From Brachypodius melanocephalos (lineage: Eukaryota > Chordata > Aves > Passeriformes > Pycnonotidae): 64,000 nt of DNA. Under the pieces are notes generated by a model that was not told the DNA's origin, made no database searches, and saw nothing but the letters and a program-made list of their open reading frames with translations. The first letter of the stretch is position 1; each line of letters opens with the position of its first letter. This document shows, piece by piece, positions 1 through 12,489 of the stretch. The DNA is taken from NCBI GenBank assembly GCA_013398615.1, contig VZSR01001854.1, positions 13,101,881-13,165,880 on the forward strand, written 5' to 3'. The translations under genes were made by a program, and so were the position numbers.

Positions 1-1499
1 TTTTATCTGTAATCATATCTTTTTATTTATTTTTTCAAGTATGATATCTTTCACCAGATATCTGACAATATTAGCAAATAACAAAGTAAGAGGTTTTCAG
101 ATATCATAGTAAAAAGCAACGAATGGGTAAGCAGATGGACAGGAATAGGCTCAGATTAGGGAACAGTAACTGCAGTTGGAGTCCAGTGATTATACTCAGT
201 CTTTCCTGTACTGAATAATTCCACTGAAATAAAATGAAGTTTTCAACATGAATAATGCAAACAGTGTGTTTTAATTTAGATGAGCTCATAAGTCTGGGGA
301 TTTTTTGGTAGAATAATATTTTTGAGCCCATGAATAGCATTAATAATTTCAGGAATTAATGAAAGTTGAGAATTTAAACTTGAAGCTATTATGGACTGTT
401 TAATCAATTAAAATGCACATGGGATATTTTGTCTTTTTAAGAGATGGCAAACATTCTGAACAGCAGGATGACATGGCCTCCCTTTAGCTCATGCATAATT
501 TTTAAAGGTGTTAGGCATGCCTAGGCTGGTGTTATTTTGTTGGAAACTCTTTAAACATGTTTCATCTGGTTTGTGCATGTGTATTTTGCTAGAAGGCAAC
601 ACTACTCTGCTATCTCTTTTTTCAAAAAGTTTTTGGGCTAAAACTCCTCAGAGATTTAGACTGCTGGAGATTTAGTCAGGCAGTATAAAACTACCAGCCC
701 AAAGGCTGTCCATTTAAGGGCTTCACCAGTGAGGAAATACAATCATTCTGGCTAAGCTGGAACATTTTCCATCAAAGGGGACTACATCTTTAAAAAAAGG
801 TCACCTTGGCAGGCAACTTGTCCAGAGGATAGTTGTTCTGAGTCAGCTGTGATAAAGAAGTCATACAACTCCTATCAATTGTGGGACAGCAGGGACATTC
901 CTTAAGAACTTTTCAGTGATTCGGGCCCAGAAAAAGCTATTGACTGTCTGCATGGATTCACGTAGAAGGTTCATTTATATCAATATCCTGTTTCTGTCAG
1001 CAGGCTTCTCCAAACTGTTCTCCTGACACTAAGCCTGCAGTGACATTGAGGTTACTGGAATGGAGATAATTTCTGTTTTCCATATCCATCAATGGATTTT
1101 TCTACCATCCCTTATAGAGAAAATGTCAATATTTTTCACCTTCTTCAGGGAAGGAGTGTCACAGCTCAGCTGTGCATCGTTTGCAAAGAAAAGCTCTTCC
1201 CTTTGGCTTGTGTTGTAAGGCATGTTTTGTTGTAAGGCTGTTCCTGGTTCTTACACCAGCAGATAGAGGGAGCTTTTGACTGCTCATATTTTCCACTTCA
1301 CACATGGCTTTATAGCCACACCATTCTTGTCTGTCATACCTTTGGCCAGAAGTTAATCTTGTTATTCTTTCCTCGTACAGAATCCCTTCCAAATCCTTAT
1401 GTGTTCACACCACTTTGTTTTCCCTTTCAGATTCCATATACATTTTTTAATGGAGAGTGATGAATCCCACAGAGTATCTCAGAAAGCGATGTGCCATGG
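1..1499. other. Unique AT-rich non-coding stretch
   Basis: No recognisable repeat, RNA gene or exon was found. The open frames here are shorter than 80 codons and carry no domain I recognise. GC is a little higher around 600-1400 but without codon-like structure. The stretch ends where similarity to an old CR1 begins. Confidence 0.5.
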
Positions 1500-1866
1500 A
1501 TTACACCACAGCCTAATAATGCTTTCTGTTTTGTTCTGCTACTTTCTTAATTGTTCCTAACATTTAATTTCTTATCTTGACAACTGTTGAATAATATTTC
1601 TCAACCCAAATATATATTCCAGCCTCATAACTGCTTCAGATCAGAGCCAGTATTCCATGAAGAGTCTGTGATGTTTTTACAAATGTGCATAATTTTTTGT
1701 TTGTCTACACTGAATTTCATATACTGTTTTATTGCCCAGTTATTCAGAATCGAATTCTTAATAATAATTTCCCATCTTTATTATCTTGAATAATTTAATA
1801 CCATCAGCAAGTATTTCAATGTCGTCTCTTTGCTACTTCATCATGAATGTGTTACACAGCATAAGC
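1500..1866 (-). mobile_element. Ancient CR1 LINE remnant
   Basis: Read on the plus strand, this stretch follows the reverse complement of the old amniote CR1/L3-like consensus. It contains the landmarks for 'gttcctaacat', 'gaatttcat.tactgttttattgcccagtt', 'atcttgaataattta', and a final part matching 'atgaatgtgtt'. The element is therefore on the minus strand. It is heavily diverged, with several indels, and no reading frame survives. The same segment of the element is present in the longer copy near 26.5 kb. Assignment is from memory of the consensus; boundaries are uncertain by about 50 bases. Confidence 0.65.
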
Positions 1867-4800
1867 AAGAAGAAATCGTAACTTCATAAAATGTATATTA
1901 TGAAAAGCATTTGGGAAATTTTAATAGGAAAGTTAACTATTTAGTTAAATAGGAAATAGGAGATTTATCTAGGAAATTTAACTATTAAGTCCTTTGATAG
2001 GACTTTCTAAGGATCCATAGGCAGGACAGGCTTTTGTAAGCACAGTCTGTGTTGTTCAGTAGACTTGCTAATATTCCCAAGGAAGAAAAATTACCTTGGG
2101 CATGAGCCAGAGGTGTCTTCCAGGTCTCAAAACAGTGGTAGCAGTTTTCAAAACAAAACACATGTTCAGAACAATTCTTCAGAATTTACTTAATAACGAA
2201 TTAGCTAAACCATCTCTTTAAGAAATAGTATTGTTACATAGGAAGCTGAAAGAACATTTGGAGGGTGAAAAGAATTGAATGGAGAGAAAAACAGAGATGA
2301 AAAGCAAGAAAAAGAGAAGCTGAGAAAGGTGATTAGATTATCACTTAAGGGAACGAGACATGTAGTGTATAGTCTGTGGAATATGGAGAGGTCAATGCTG
2401 AGGGAAGACATCATAATATAAAGAGAGTTCTGAGGTTTTTCTTGTTGTGTTTCTTGTTATAAAAATATCTCCCCATAGATGAAGATGGAATGATTGTTTC
2501 CTGTGAAATGCCTTTCAGTGACAGCTGGATATTTCTGTCATGCACAGCCAGGATATATCAGTTCATGCTGGTATCTCATAGTTGCCTATTAGTTACCTGT
2601 ATGCCTTGACACCATCTGATGCACTGGCTGAAACCTCCTACATCTGTCCAGGTGTGGCAGCCAGAGATGCTCAGGGGTCTGTTGTAAGGAGTGCTCACTG
2701 CAGTCGGTACACAGAAGTTATGTGTGCAGAGTCTGTGTTCAGGGCTGCCGGGATTATGGAGAATTTGCTCCTGTTGGTCGATTTCACGAGACTGAGAAGC
2801 TGCTTAAAGTCTCAGGAATGTGGTTTTGGGAAGATTTACTTTCAGCATTTTCTTCCAACTCTGTTTAATGACTTTGTGTTCAAGTTCCAAGAGAGAATGG
2901 GATGTGCTAAGAGGGATTTATTTTTTTCATTATTGCTAGATAATTCTTCATGGTAGTGTTTAGGGAACTCTTAGAAAATTGATCTATTTCTCTAAGTATC
3001 TTTGTTGGATAAAATTCCTCTTTTATTTACTAAGTGGCCATTGCAAACCAAATGCAGTAGGAGAAGAGACTTTGTCTTGACATTTTAGGTTTTGTTATAT
3101 GTTTCAGATGGCAGGTGGTGTATAAATAGGGATTCTGGCATGCAGGTCTTCCATGTATCACACTTTGTAAGTTGATATTTTTTGTGCTGACTGTGCACAA
3201 ATGAGAAAATGAGATTTTTATAATCGGATTTTGGAAGTAATTTGACAGAAGAGTGCACATAACTGAACTTCTGGGGAAAACAGTAATTCCTGAGCCAAGC
3301 GATGAAGACACTTACGTATCTTGGACTTTTTAGCAATACTGTTGTAAAGTGCTTCCTGAACGTAACTCATATGTTCACCAGCTGTGGGTCTAGTACAGTG
3401 CTTGTACCCATGCCAGTGATGGTCCCACAAATGACAAGGGACATTGGGCATTAATTTTCCTGGAAACTCTACTGATAAACCTCTAAAGTTTCAACTTTGG
3501 CAGCAAAACTGGGACTGCTGAGTTGGAGGTCAGACTCTGCATAGAAGCTACTGAACTTCTGTTTCCCCACAGATCTCCTCTGGTCCTACAGTTCAGGAAA
3601 AGTCCCTTCCCTTGAGAAATGTGTGTACACATACCACCTGCCCATCAGAAAGGCAAACACATGCAGTAAAATAAGAACTTCCTGTACTTTTTCATGCAGT
3701 TCATTTAGCTGAAGGAATCTGCAGTTTTTTTAGGTGGTTCGTTGTTTTCTTCTGTGCCCAGATATCTCCTGGCCTTTTTTATGACTTGCCTTCAGAGACA
3801 GAAAGTCTGCTGATCTTCTTCCTACAGCAACTTAGAGTCCTCTCTTTGCTCAGTTTAGTTTCAGGGGCCTGCTTGCTCCAAGCATTTTATCTCTGAAAGA
3901 CCCATTAGAATCTGCATGCTAAAATGTATCTAATGATCCATAGATGGAAGAATTATTGTTAGTCTCCATTTTCATCTTGCAACAGAACAATCTGAAGGAA
4001 GAATTTGATTTATGTAATTTTGAAAATCTGTGCCTGAGGGAGTTGCCTATATCACTTTTGTAAAGAGAGTAACATGTGAGGTGCATGATGTGTCTGATAT
4101 ACTTCAGGTGCTTACCTTGAGATGAGATATAGCAGCAGCTCTTTCTTCCACTTGTTATGGAAGAGTTTTAGAAAACTAGATCATATGAAGATGTCTATGA
4201 TGCAGATGTTTTAAAATAGATGAGGCAGACAGATCCTATTACCTGGGGTTCTGCCAATAAATTGGCCTTTTAAACAAGGAGGAGGTTGGCCAAATAAATT
4301 CCTCTACAAGTTCCAAAAATAGCAATGAACATTGAGCGAGGAATTTTTTCATCTTCTGCTACATACATGAAGTTCTTACCTAGACACATAGGAGTCTTTT
4401 GTAGTGACAGTAACTATAAGACCATCAAATTAATTGAACACAGAAGTAAACGTGGTCCCCTGAGGTGGACCAGAAACATTCTTTATTCCTTTTTATCGTT
4501 AACTTGTCATTTCCAATTTTTACAGCAAAGAAATAAACAAGGCAAAAAATAAAATAAAAGCAATAAAAAGAACTTCTGCTCAGAAACCACAAGCAAGGAA
4601 TTTAAGGGAAGTTGACTGTATTTAAACAGCTTGAGTAAGTAGTCAGGAAAAAATGAGTATTGTCGAACACATCCAAACTGTGCACAGATGGAAAGCAGAA
4701 GAAAATAGAATTTTGGAATTTATTGAAATTTTTAATGCTTTTGTTGAGGCTTTGGGTAGATGGCTTTCAACATCTGTACTGTAATAGATGCTCTTCTCTT

Positions 4801-5676
4801 TTTATTCAGAAGAATGGCTGTTGGAAGGCAAATTCTTTATAGTGACTATAAGAAAACTTATCTGAATATGATTCTGCACTTATTGAAACTTGTCATCAAT
4901 ATCAGTTTCACCATGTCAGCTCTTTCATCTTAATGTCACAGTCTTTCATTCTCTCAGAGTTTTACACTAAGCATAGATTTCAGATTGCTGCTTCAAACTT
5001 TGGTATTTAACCAGTCTGTAAAATGGAGCTAACAAGCTTTAGACATTTTTAGAATACTTGTCAAGGTGGCTGCAGCATAGTCCCTTTTTAGTTTTTTCGG
5101 GAAAGTTCCAACAAGCCTGAAAAGGAAAGCAGACTATGCTATGATAAGTACACCTAGAAAGAGGAGATTAAATACTGGTTCTGTATCATCACTGTGGAAA
5201 CTGGCTGATCCCAGGCTGTTTGGTCTTCAGGAACAATCTCAGCAAAATTATACAGAGGTCTCCTTTCCTTCTGCTGCAGTGTCTCCTGCTTGTGAAACCC
5301 AGTGGGAGGATGTGGAAATGTCTCAAATATTAGAAGCATAAAGGTGAACTCTGGCCCATGGCTGCAAGTCTCAAGCCCTCTGACTGCAGAGATATTTAGC
5401 TTTGACTTCACCCTATGGCTGCTGCTAACTGAGCTGCAGGGGAGCCTTGTGGTACTGCATTACAAGGGAACAAGGCTTCCATGCTGCTTTACTTTTGCAT
5501 CAACTTTCCATCCTGATTTTATTTGCACCTTTCCAAACAAATATGTTGAGAGCTTCAGAAGTCATTGTTTCTCAGAGCTGTGTGGCAACCAGCATATAGT
5601 CATGGTTGTTGTAGAGACAGTCTTTTGGAAGGTGTATATTCTAGAGCCCTCCTGGGAGATGTGTCCAGTTATGTGA
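1867..5676. other. Unique AT-rich non-coding stretch
   Basis: No repeat family was recognised. A small inverted repeat (TTAACTA, 2-base loop, TAGTTAA) lies near 1930-1950. The ORF-like stretches at 2582-2956 and 5302-5676 (124 codons each) have no recognisable domain, signal peptide or supporting splice context, and are of a length expected by chance. Confidence 0.5.
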
Positions 5677-5689
5677 TTTTTTTTTTTTT
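5677..5689. repeat. Poly(T) tract, 13 bases
   Basis: A pure run of thirteen T. Read on the other strand it could be a short poly(A) tail of a minus-strand retrocopy, but I recognise no body sequence next to it, so I treat it as a simple homopolymer. Confidence 0.85.
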
Positions 5690-8600
5690 AACTCAGAATG
5701 AGACATACAGCTAGAATGGTGCTTACAATGGAGTAAGTATCTGTATGAAATCTGAGTTTGTGTATCATGTACTAACCCTTAAGGAACAGTCCAGCACTGG
5801 CCAAACTGGTAGTATGGTAGCTTTAGAGGAAAAATGAGAAAACTACAGATATCCATAGATTTATTGAGTCAAGCACTGCTACATTTACGAATGCAACAGT
5901 AGTGACCCAGAAGAAGCAAGTCCTACTCTTGCCCAAATGGAATGGTAGAGAATGGGTAAGAGTTACCAGCTCAACAAGTACTTTATGTGAAGACTTTTAG
6001 TGCTAATGCACTGATGAAGTCATGAAAAACAGTCCTCATACAAATCAAATTTATAGTCTGAGATATCTGTTATTATCTGTGTAACTAATATATTTTTATC
6101 TACTTCACAATTTAACTGGGTCATTAACAGGCAATTGCATCATAAGCCTGTAATTGCAAATGCAGGCAGCTGTTTTTATTCACTGAATTTCATACTGGTG
6201 CACCTTGTCTTTCCAAACTTGTTTAGTATGATTCTAATTTAATTCTAACTTATTTTCTCCCCACTTCCCCCTCCTTCTTCCCTCCATTGGTCTACATTTT
6301 TTCTCTAGCTCAGAAAAGCTATAATCACACAAGAATGTGAGGAATCTTTTTTCATCAGACATCAGTCTGTTGATGAATTTCTTACAGCAGCTCTAATTTA
6401 AACTAATAACATATTCTGGAACTAAGACAAGTTCTGGAGTGTCCAACAAGTAACGTGGAGAATGTGAACATGAGCTGAAAAATTTTAAAATGCATGTGAT
6501 GGATTAAATTAATTGTGGCATTCAGGCAGAGTATGAAAATTTCTCTCACGTTTTGAAGGACTGCTGTAAATTAAATTATGGGGGACATTCAGATAAATAC
6601 CTGGAATAGTAAAAACTAGGAAAAATAATAAAATAAAAAGTTCTGAAAGCCTGAGAAAGAAAACTTGGAAAATGAGACTATGTGGATTGCTTGCTCCTCC
6701 CCACACTACCCCTATTCCCCCAGAAAAACCCAACCCCAAACACTTGCAACAAATCAAAACAGAGAAACAAATAGCCAGGGTAACATGAATCAGCCCATGA
6801 GCTCTCAGTAGAAGGAAAAAATCAGCATCTCTGTAACTCGAGTGAGAAGAAAAGGCAAGACAGTGGAAATCTCTGTTGTCAGCTAGTCCTGTAGTCCCTT
6901 ACTCTGGAAGTCAATGATGAGGAAAAATGAAACTGAAATCATTCCTTATCAATGCAACAGAGGTATTGTGTCATGATGCAGAACAAGCCCTTAATGAAGA
7001 GGAATCTGGTAGCTATACTACACAAATCTTTGCTGGTTTCTCTGTATTGTTCAAGTATGCAATTGCCAGGTGGAGAGGATAAGGCTCTTGCTTGATGCAT
7101 AGCTGTGGTCTGGTCTATCCCTGCTATTCAGCATTTCCAGTCTTCCACTAAAAACATCTCATTAATTTCCACTGGTGTTTGATCTGAACTTTTCTGCAGA
7201 TCTGCAGTGTCTATGGTAATGATTAAAATTTGGACACTCTCTGATCCATGAATGTGCTAATGAAATCTAGTCTCCAAACCCCTAAATCTAGGCGACCACT
7301 CTTTAAGTCACTGCTAGAAACAGACACTTGTCCATTTTAGCTTCTGAACCATAAGTTGAAATTGTTCTGAAATGTTCAACTTGGCCCTGACCAAAACTAT
7401 GTCAAGGGCCTTTCAAGAAAGGTAGCTCTACTGAAATTTTATTCTAACACTTAAGAAAATTTCTTGGGAATCTGTGATATAACAGTAAAATCATGGCACC
7501 CAGACTAAGCAGAAAGGAAGTGGTACTTACAGGCTGAAATCTACATTAGGATGCCTGTCTGTAAAGGTGTTATCTAGCTAAAATTAGGTAAAGGACAATT
7601 AATAAATCCTTAGAGAGGAGAGATAACAAACCTGCCACCTTTATAACCAGTAATATTCATAACAGCTTTTGTAAGCCAAATAAAGAAATGCAGTTCTTCA
7701 AGAACTGGCTAATTTGCACTTAAGTGTCTCCACTGAAAGCCAGAAGATCCATATAAACTATCATCTCATGGACAGACTGTCTAAACCCTAACCAAAAAGA
7801 CAAAGAAACATCTGTGAGAAAGAATCTAGAAAGAAAAAAAAGGTACTTATGGTACAGTGGTTTTACTTTACAGATTTCTATTTCTATGTCAGCTTGCCTG
7901 ACAGCATGGAAGTTCCCACCTTGGTGAGATGTGGTGAAATAATGCTTTAAGCATGAGATTGGGCCGTGTGTGTGTGTATGGTGGCCTCATACAATAGGTT
8001 CAGCCACACAGATCCTTCTTGAAAAGAAAGGCAGTGAATAAATAATAAAACTGTAGGAAGAGTGAGTAGGAAAAAGCAGGACAATGCTGAGAAGATGATG
8101 TGATACTTCAGTGACTGTAAGCATGTCTCTGAACTAGTGAGAAGATCATGTGATGGGAAATAGGAAATTAATCACTTACATTGCATGAGGATATGACAGA
8201 AATCAACAGGAAGATAAGACACAAGGTTAATCTTCTGATTCTTCTTCCTCTAGGTTCTTGCAGCACTTATCTATTCGGGTAATGTGACAGAAGCATAATT
8301 CCCTTAAAGAAAAAAATCATTAACAGTGATTATTTATGATGGCTGTTGAAGTATCAATTACTTGTTTCAATCTGAATAGAGCTGGATTTTATTTTGTCTA
8401 CTGCATATCCTAATCCTGAAATATAAAAAAAACCCCATGCCTTTCAAGTAAGTCAGTGCCTTGCAAAGCACATTCTTTGCTGCTGACTTGCAACACGGTG
8501 CACACTTTGATTAGTACCAATAAAGTCACATTTGTTTCAAGAAATTAGGCTGCTCTAATAAACTTAGAAAAAATATATTCATTTATTAACTTTATGTATG

Positions 8601-10073
8601 ATCACTTGTTTGAAAGCTTTTAACCAGGTGCTTTAGCTCCAGCCCATTGCTGAGGTGGCAGATTCAATAGGACTACTGACCTTGTGAAAGAAATTGGTGC
8701 AAAGACATAAAAAGAGAAAGAATTTCACCTGTCAGTGGGAAATAGGTTACAGACAAGACTGGAATTAGCCAGAATAAGAGACTGAAATTGGGAATGGGTA
8801 TTTTGGAAAGAGGCTGAGAAGGAAGTTAGGCAGATATGAGAAGTGACTGTGAGTGCAGACATGAACTGGGCAAACCAAGAAACCAATGCAATATTCCTGA
8901 CAATGTCTACTTGGTTGAGCTGTCTGAATAATGAAAAATGAATCTTCCAGAACAGAGAATCCTAAAGACAGATGATATTTTTTTAATCATCATCAAATTA
9001 TTTTTTGGTTGAGAACTGAATATTTTTAAGCTTTTAAAGATACAAAAGGAAACAAGGGTTCTTTCAGTGGTAGCTGGGAAGAACAGCATCTGTACTATAA
9101 AAGGGGAAAAAATCCACTCCAGGAGTCTGTTCCTTGGTTTTCCTGTGACAGGTCAACCCAAACACGAATCCATTGCCCATCTAGTATAAATATGATTATT
9201 TAATATTAGCACCTTCCCCTGCATCACTTGGCATAATCATAATGTGTCCTTAGGGGGCTTTAAAATTGCTGAAAATTTAGTCAGTGTTTCCCTCTTTGCT
9301 TTATGCAAATGCACTATATTATGAGCAAAAAAAAAAAAAGAGTCAGGACATGAACTTAGCTGCTCTTAATTTAGCTAAGCAAATTAAAAAGGAAAAATCC
9401 ACTGACATTTTCTAGTGATCATAGTAGTCAGTTTTATTAACACCAAATTTGAAAAATGGAAGTAACTCAGGCTTTCCCATTTTCAATGTCTCCAGAGAAA
9501 CCATCAGGTGAAATCTGCCAGAGAATGTATAAAAATGTGTTAGAGGAATATACCCAGGAAACCAAGTTTCATAAATTGTGTGGTAGATGAGAGAGGAAGG
9601 GAGGTTTTGACATGCAAATTTGATGTAGATTTTTCTAAATATCTGTAGCATTTGCCAGCGTATAGAATTTCCTGCTGAAGGATTGCAATAATGTACAGCT
9701 TTATAAGATTTTGCAGTTTTATTTGAGTTTAAAGACCCAGAGGTGCTCTTCTCTATTTTATTTTGAGGAAGGGAGAAGTTTAGAAACTGCTGTAAACCAG
9801 TTGGTGGTTATACCTCAAGCTCTTTCTTCCTTACCTACAGGAAGGTTTGAAAAGGCTGTCAGCAGTTATGGGAACATGTGGCCGTTCCACGCTGCAGTCG
9901 ACAAAGCCATTCATACATAAAAATATTTGTTCACTTTGTCTGAGCTATTTCCCACCAAAGCTGATGAAAATTGACCATTAAAAATTAAAGACAATATGTC
10001 TGGGACAAAAAGCTCATATTGCTAATTAATTGCTGTATCATGTATCCACCTATAACCAACATGCACATTGGGG
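5690..10073. other. Unique AT-rich stretch with possible conserved segments
   Basis: No repeat or exon was recognised. Some parts look enhancer-like rather than random. Around 6130-6175 there are repeated AATTGCA motifs. Around 9190-9320 an octamer ATGCAAAT (9303-9310) lies in a segment rich in TAAT-type motifs. A short GT run is at about 7967-7977. None of this is proof of function. Confidence 0.4.
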
Positions 10074-10095
10074 AAAAAAAAAAAAAAAAAAAAAA
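10074..10095. repeat. Poly(A) tract, 22 bases
   Basis: A pure run of 22 A. Avian CR1 elements do not end in poly(A), so a run this long is either a replication-slippage homopolymer or the tail of a rare poly(A)-dependent retrocopy on the plus strand. No recognisable transcript body lies upstream. Confidence 0.9.
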
Positions 10096-12426
10096 GGATG
10101 GATGAGAGCAAGACATGCATAAAATATGTTTTCTGGAATGGCCAAAAATATTTTTATAGGAAAAAATAATTCACTAAAAATTCCCTCTAATTTGGGAAGT
10201 TAAGAAGAGCTTCTAAAACAAAACTGTTTGAGATGTATTTTGGAAGGCAGAATGAAAGTCTTTCTCACAGCAATTTTACAATCTTGCATTTTTCTTTGAT
10301 GGTTCTCCTTCAGCAGTATGCTTATTCTAGAGTAAAAGGTTTTTTGGAGGGCTTGATGTTAATTAGCTTACCAGCTTGTAATTAGTTAGATGATAATAGA
10401 TAAAAAAATCATGCCCATTTACTCATGCTAAGAAAATATATTTGTGTTATAGTCAGTCCAAGAAATTTTTTTCCTGGATTCTTTTCTCTTGAGGGTCATT
10501 TCTGTGTACCTAGCTGAGTCAAGCACTGATAGCTGGGTGGAGTTTATAGAATCAAGCAAGTCCTGGCAAAATAAGGCTTTGATCCATTCTTGTATGAAGA
10601 GCTCAAGGAGGAGATTCTGAATTTCTTGAGCTACATTATCTCTCTTTTTTTTGTCCCCTCTGGATGAGCAACCAGGTGTGAGTATTGTTTATGACCTTAC
10701 TGAAAACATTAGGAAAGAAGATTTCTTGTGCTGTTTTCAGCATTATCGCTCCTATCATTATCTACATAATAGAACTATATAGCATAAGAAAAATATATTT
10801 AGAAGGAAAAAAACTGCAATCCATATCTTAGTTCTCACTACTTATTTCATCTTTACACTCAAAACGTGTTTGGAGCAGGATCTAGCTTATTTCAGGGTTG
10901 ATCTAAGGTTGTTGTTGCCCAGATATTTGAACACATTTCACAGAAGCAACTTGTTCTTGTTTTCTTATTACAGCAAAAGGTAATTATTCCTTAGAAAAGC
11001 TTTGCAGTAGATAAGCTGTGTTGAGAAGTGTTACCCTTCTCTCCTTTCATGGGTAACACTGTCCTTTGGGCACAAGCCACAGCAGCCTTTTTAGTATTAG
11101 GAGGATGATGACATACACACAGAGGTTTATTTGCTTGTTAAATGACTTTTTAAAATTTTCTGGTTCATTTGACTCAAAAAGAAATAATGCAGGAATGCTG
11201 TATCTTGGCTAACTTTTTGACTGAGGTAGATAGGTAGGAATAATACCCATGTTGTCTTCTGAAACCACCAATGAAAATTCTATCAAGAAAGGAGGCAAGC
11301 CCTCAGCCTGAAGCTATCAGCTTTGTGATGTTGTGTTTACAACTCACAGTATGTCTCCTGCATAGCAATTTCCATGGTGTGTGTCTGAGCTCAGCATTCT
11401 GTGCAAAATCTCTGTGGGACAGATTTATGTTGATCTTCCCTCAGCTTTGTGTTATAGACCAAACACTCACACCTAGTTTTTCTTGGTGATTTTGATTAAA
11501 CAACAACAGCTTGCATTCTAAAATAATTGGCTTATCTTGAAATTTGAAGGTTAATTTAAATATAATGAAAATAAAATACAGGAGATTACTATAGTAGTAG
11601 TAGTTAAACACTTTTCTTCGAGGATGTCAAATAAAATACACATGAACAGATAGATCCAGCTTGAGTATCTGTTTCCAGAGTCATATGAAACAAATAGCTT
11701 ATTGTCTAGGAATTTTTCCAATTTGATATGAGAGGCAGGTGCTTCTGAAATTGTTGCTGAGTTCTACGATGCATTGATTACTGTGCTGGACTGCTGAATT
11801 CAGCAAAGTATACATATGTCAATCAAAGCTTATTGAAAACTTAACTGAGAACAAATAACTGCAAACTTTCAGCTGAAGTTTGTGGCAGAGCTAATTTTAA
11901 TGAAAAGGGTTCAGTACTGAATGCCCTGTGAAACTGCTCCTCAATCTGTTTATTTCTCACTTAATAAGAATGATACATTTTTATTGAAATTCTCTCTATT
12001 AACATGGTTAAGACACCAAATACTTATTTTTAGATACAGTAATCTTGGAATACTTTTTGAGCCAAAAACCCAGTTGATTTTAATGTAACACATGTAGAAC
12101 TAATTTATATGGAGTGAGGCTCTTGGAGAATAAAAACATAAGAAGTTACAAATAATGCGGCAGCTGACAGGTGGAACAGTTTTTGTCTGTTTTGGATTTT
12201 TCCTGCACAAAATTAGCAATAATCACACTACTACAGAAAGCTGTGTTTGCCTTTAGCATCCATTTCCTATAATATCACAAGTTTTCTCTAAAGATATTGC
12301 TCATTTTTCCAAAACCATTTCTTCTTTGTGATGGCTGTAGAGACATGCAGAATTCAGGCATGGTGGTTGTCAAACATTCCTGGAGTAAACAGAGCTCATG
12401 GCAATAATGTTCTGCACCCAGCAGAG
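10096..12426. other. Unique AT-rich stretch with homeodomain-type motifs
   Basis: No repeat was recognised. A cluster of TAATTAG-type sites lies at 10359-10366 and 10379-10385, with a further ATAATAG at about 10393. A short (TAG)n run is at about 11591. The rest shows nothing that I can name. Confidence 0.4.
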
Positions 12427-12489
12427 TGAAATTATTTGGACTTTATGATCTTAAAGGTCTTTTCCAATCAAAAATAATTCTATGATTCT
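12427..12489 (+). mobile_element. CR1 LINE 3' end, short fragment
   Basis: The segment matches the terminal 60 bases of avian CR1: a 'tggactttatgatcttaaag' block, then 'gtcttttccaatc', ending in 'attctatgattct'. Avian CR1 copies are typically severely 5'-truncated and keep this 3' end, with an 8-bp-type terminal repeat in place of poly(A). Weaker similarity may extend upstream to about 12360. The ATTCTATGATTCT end gives the plus orientation. Confidence 0.85.

Noticed and set aside
2582..2956. 124-codon frame
   Set aside because: Length within chance expectation; no domain, signal peptide or splice context.
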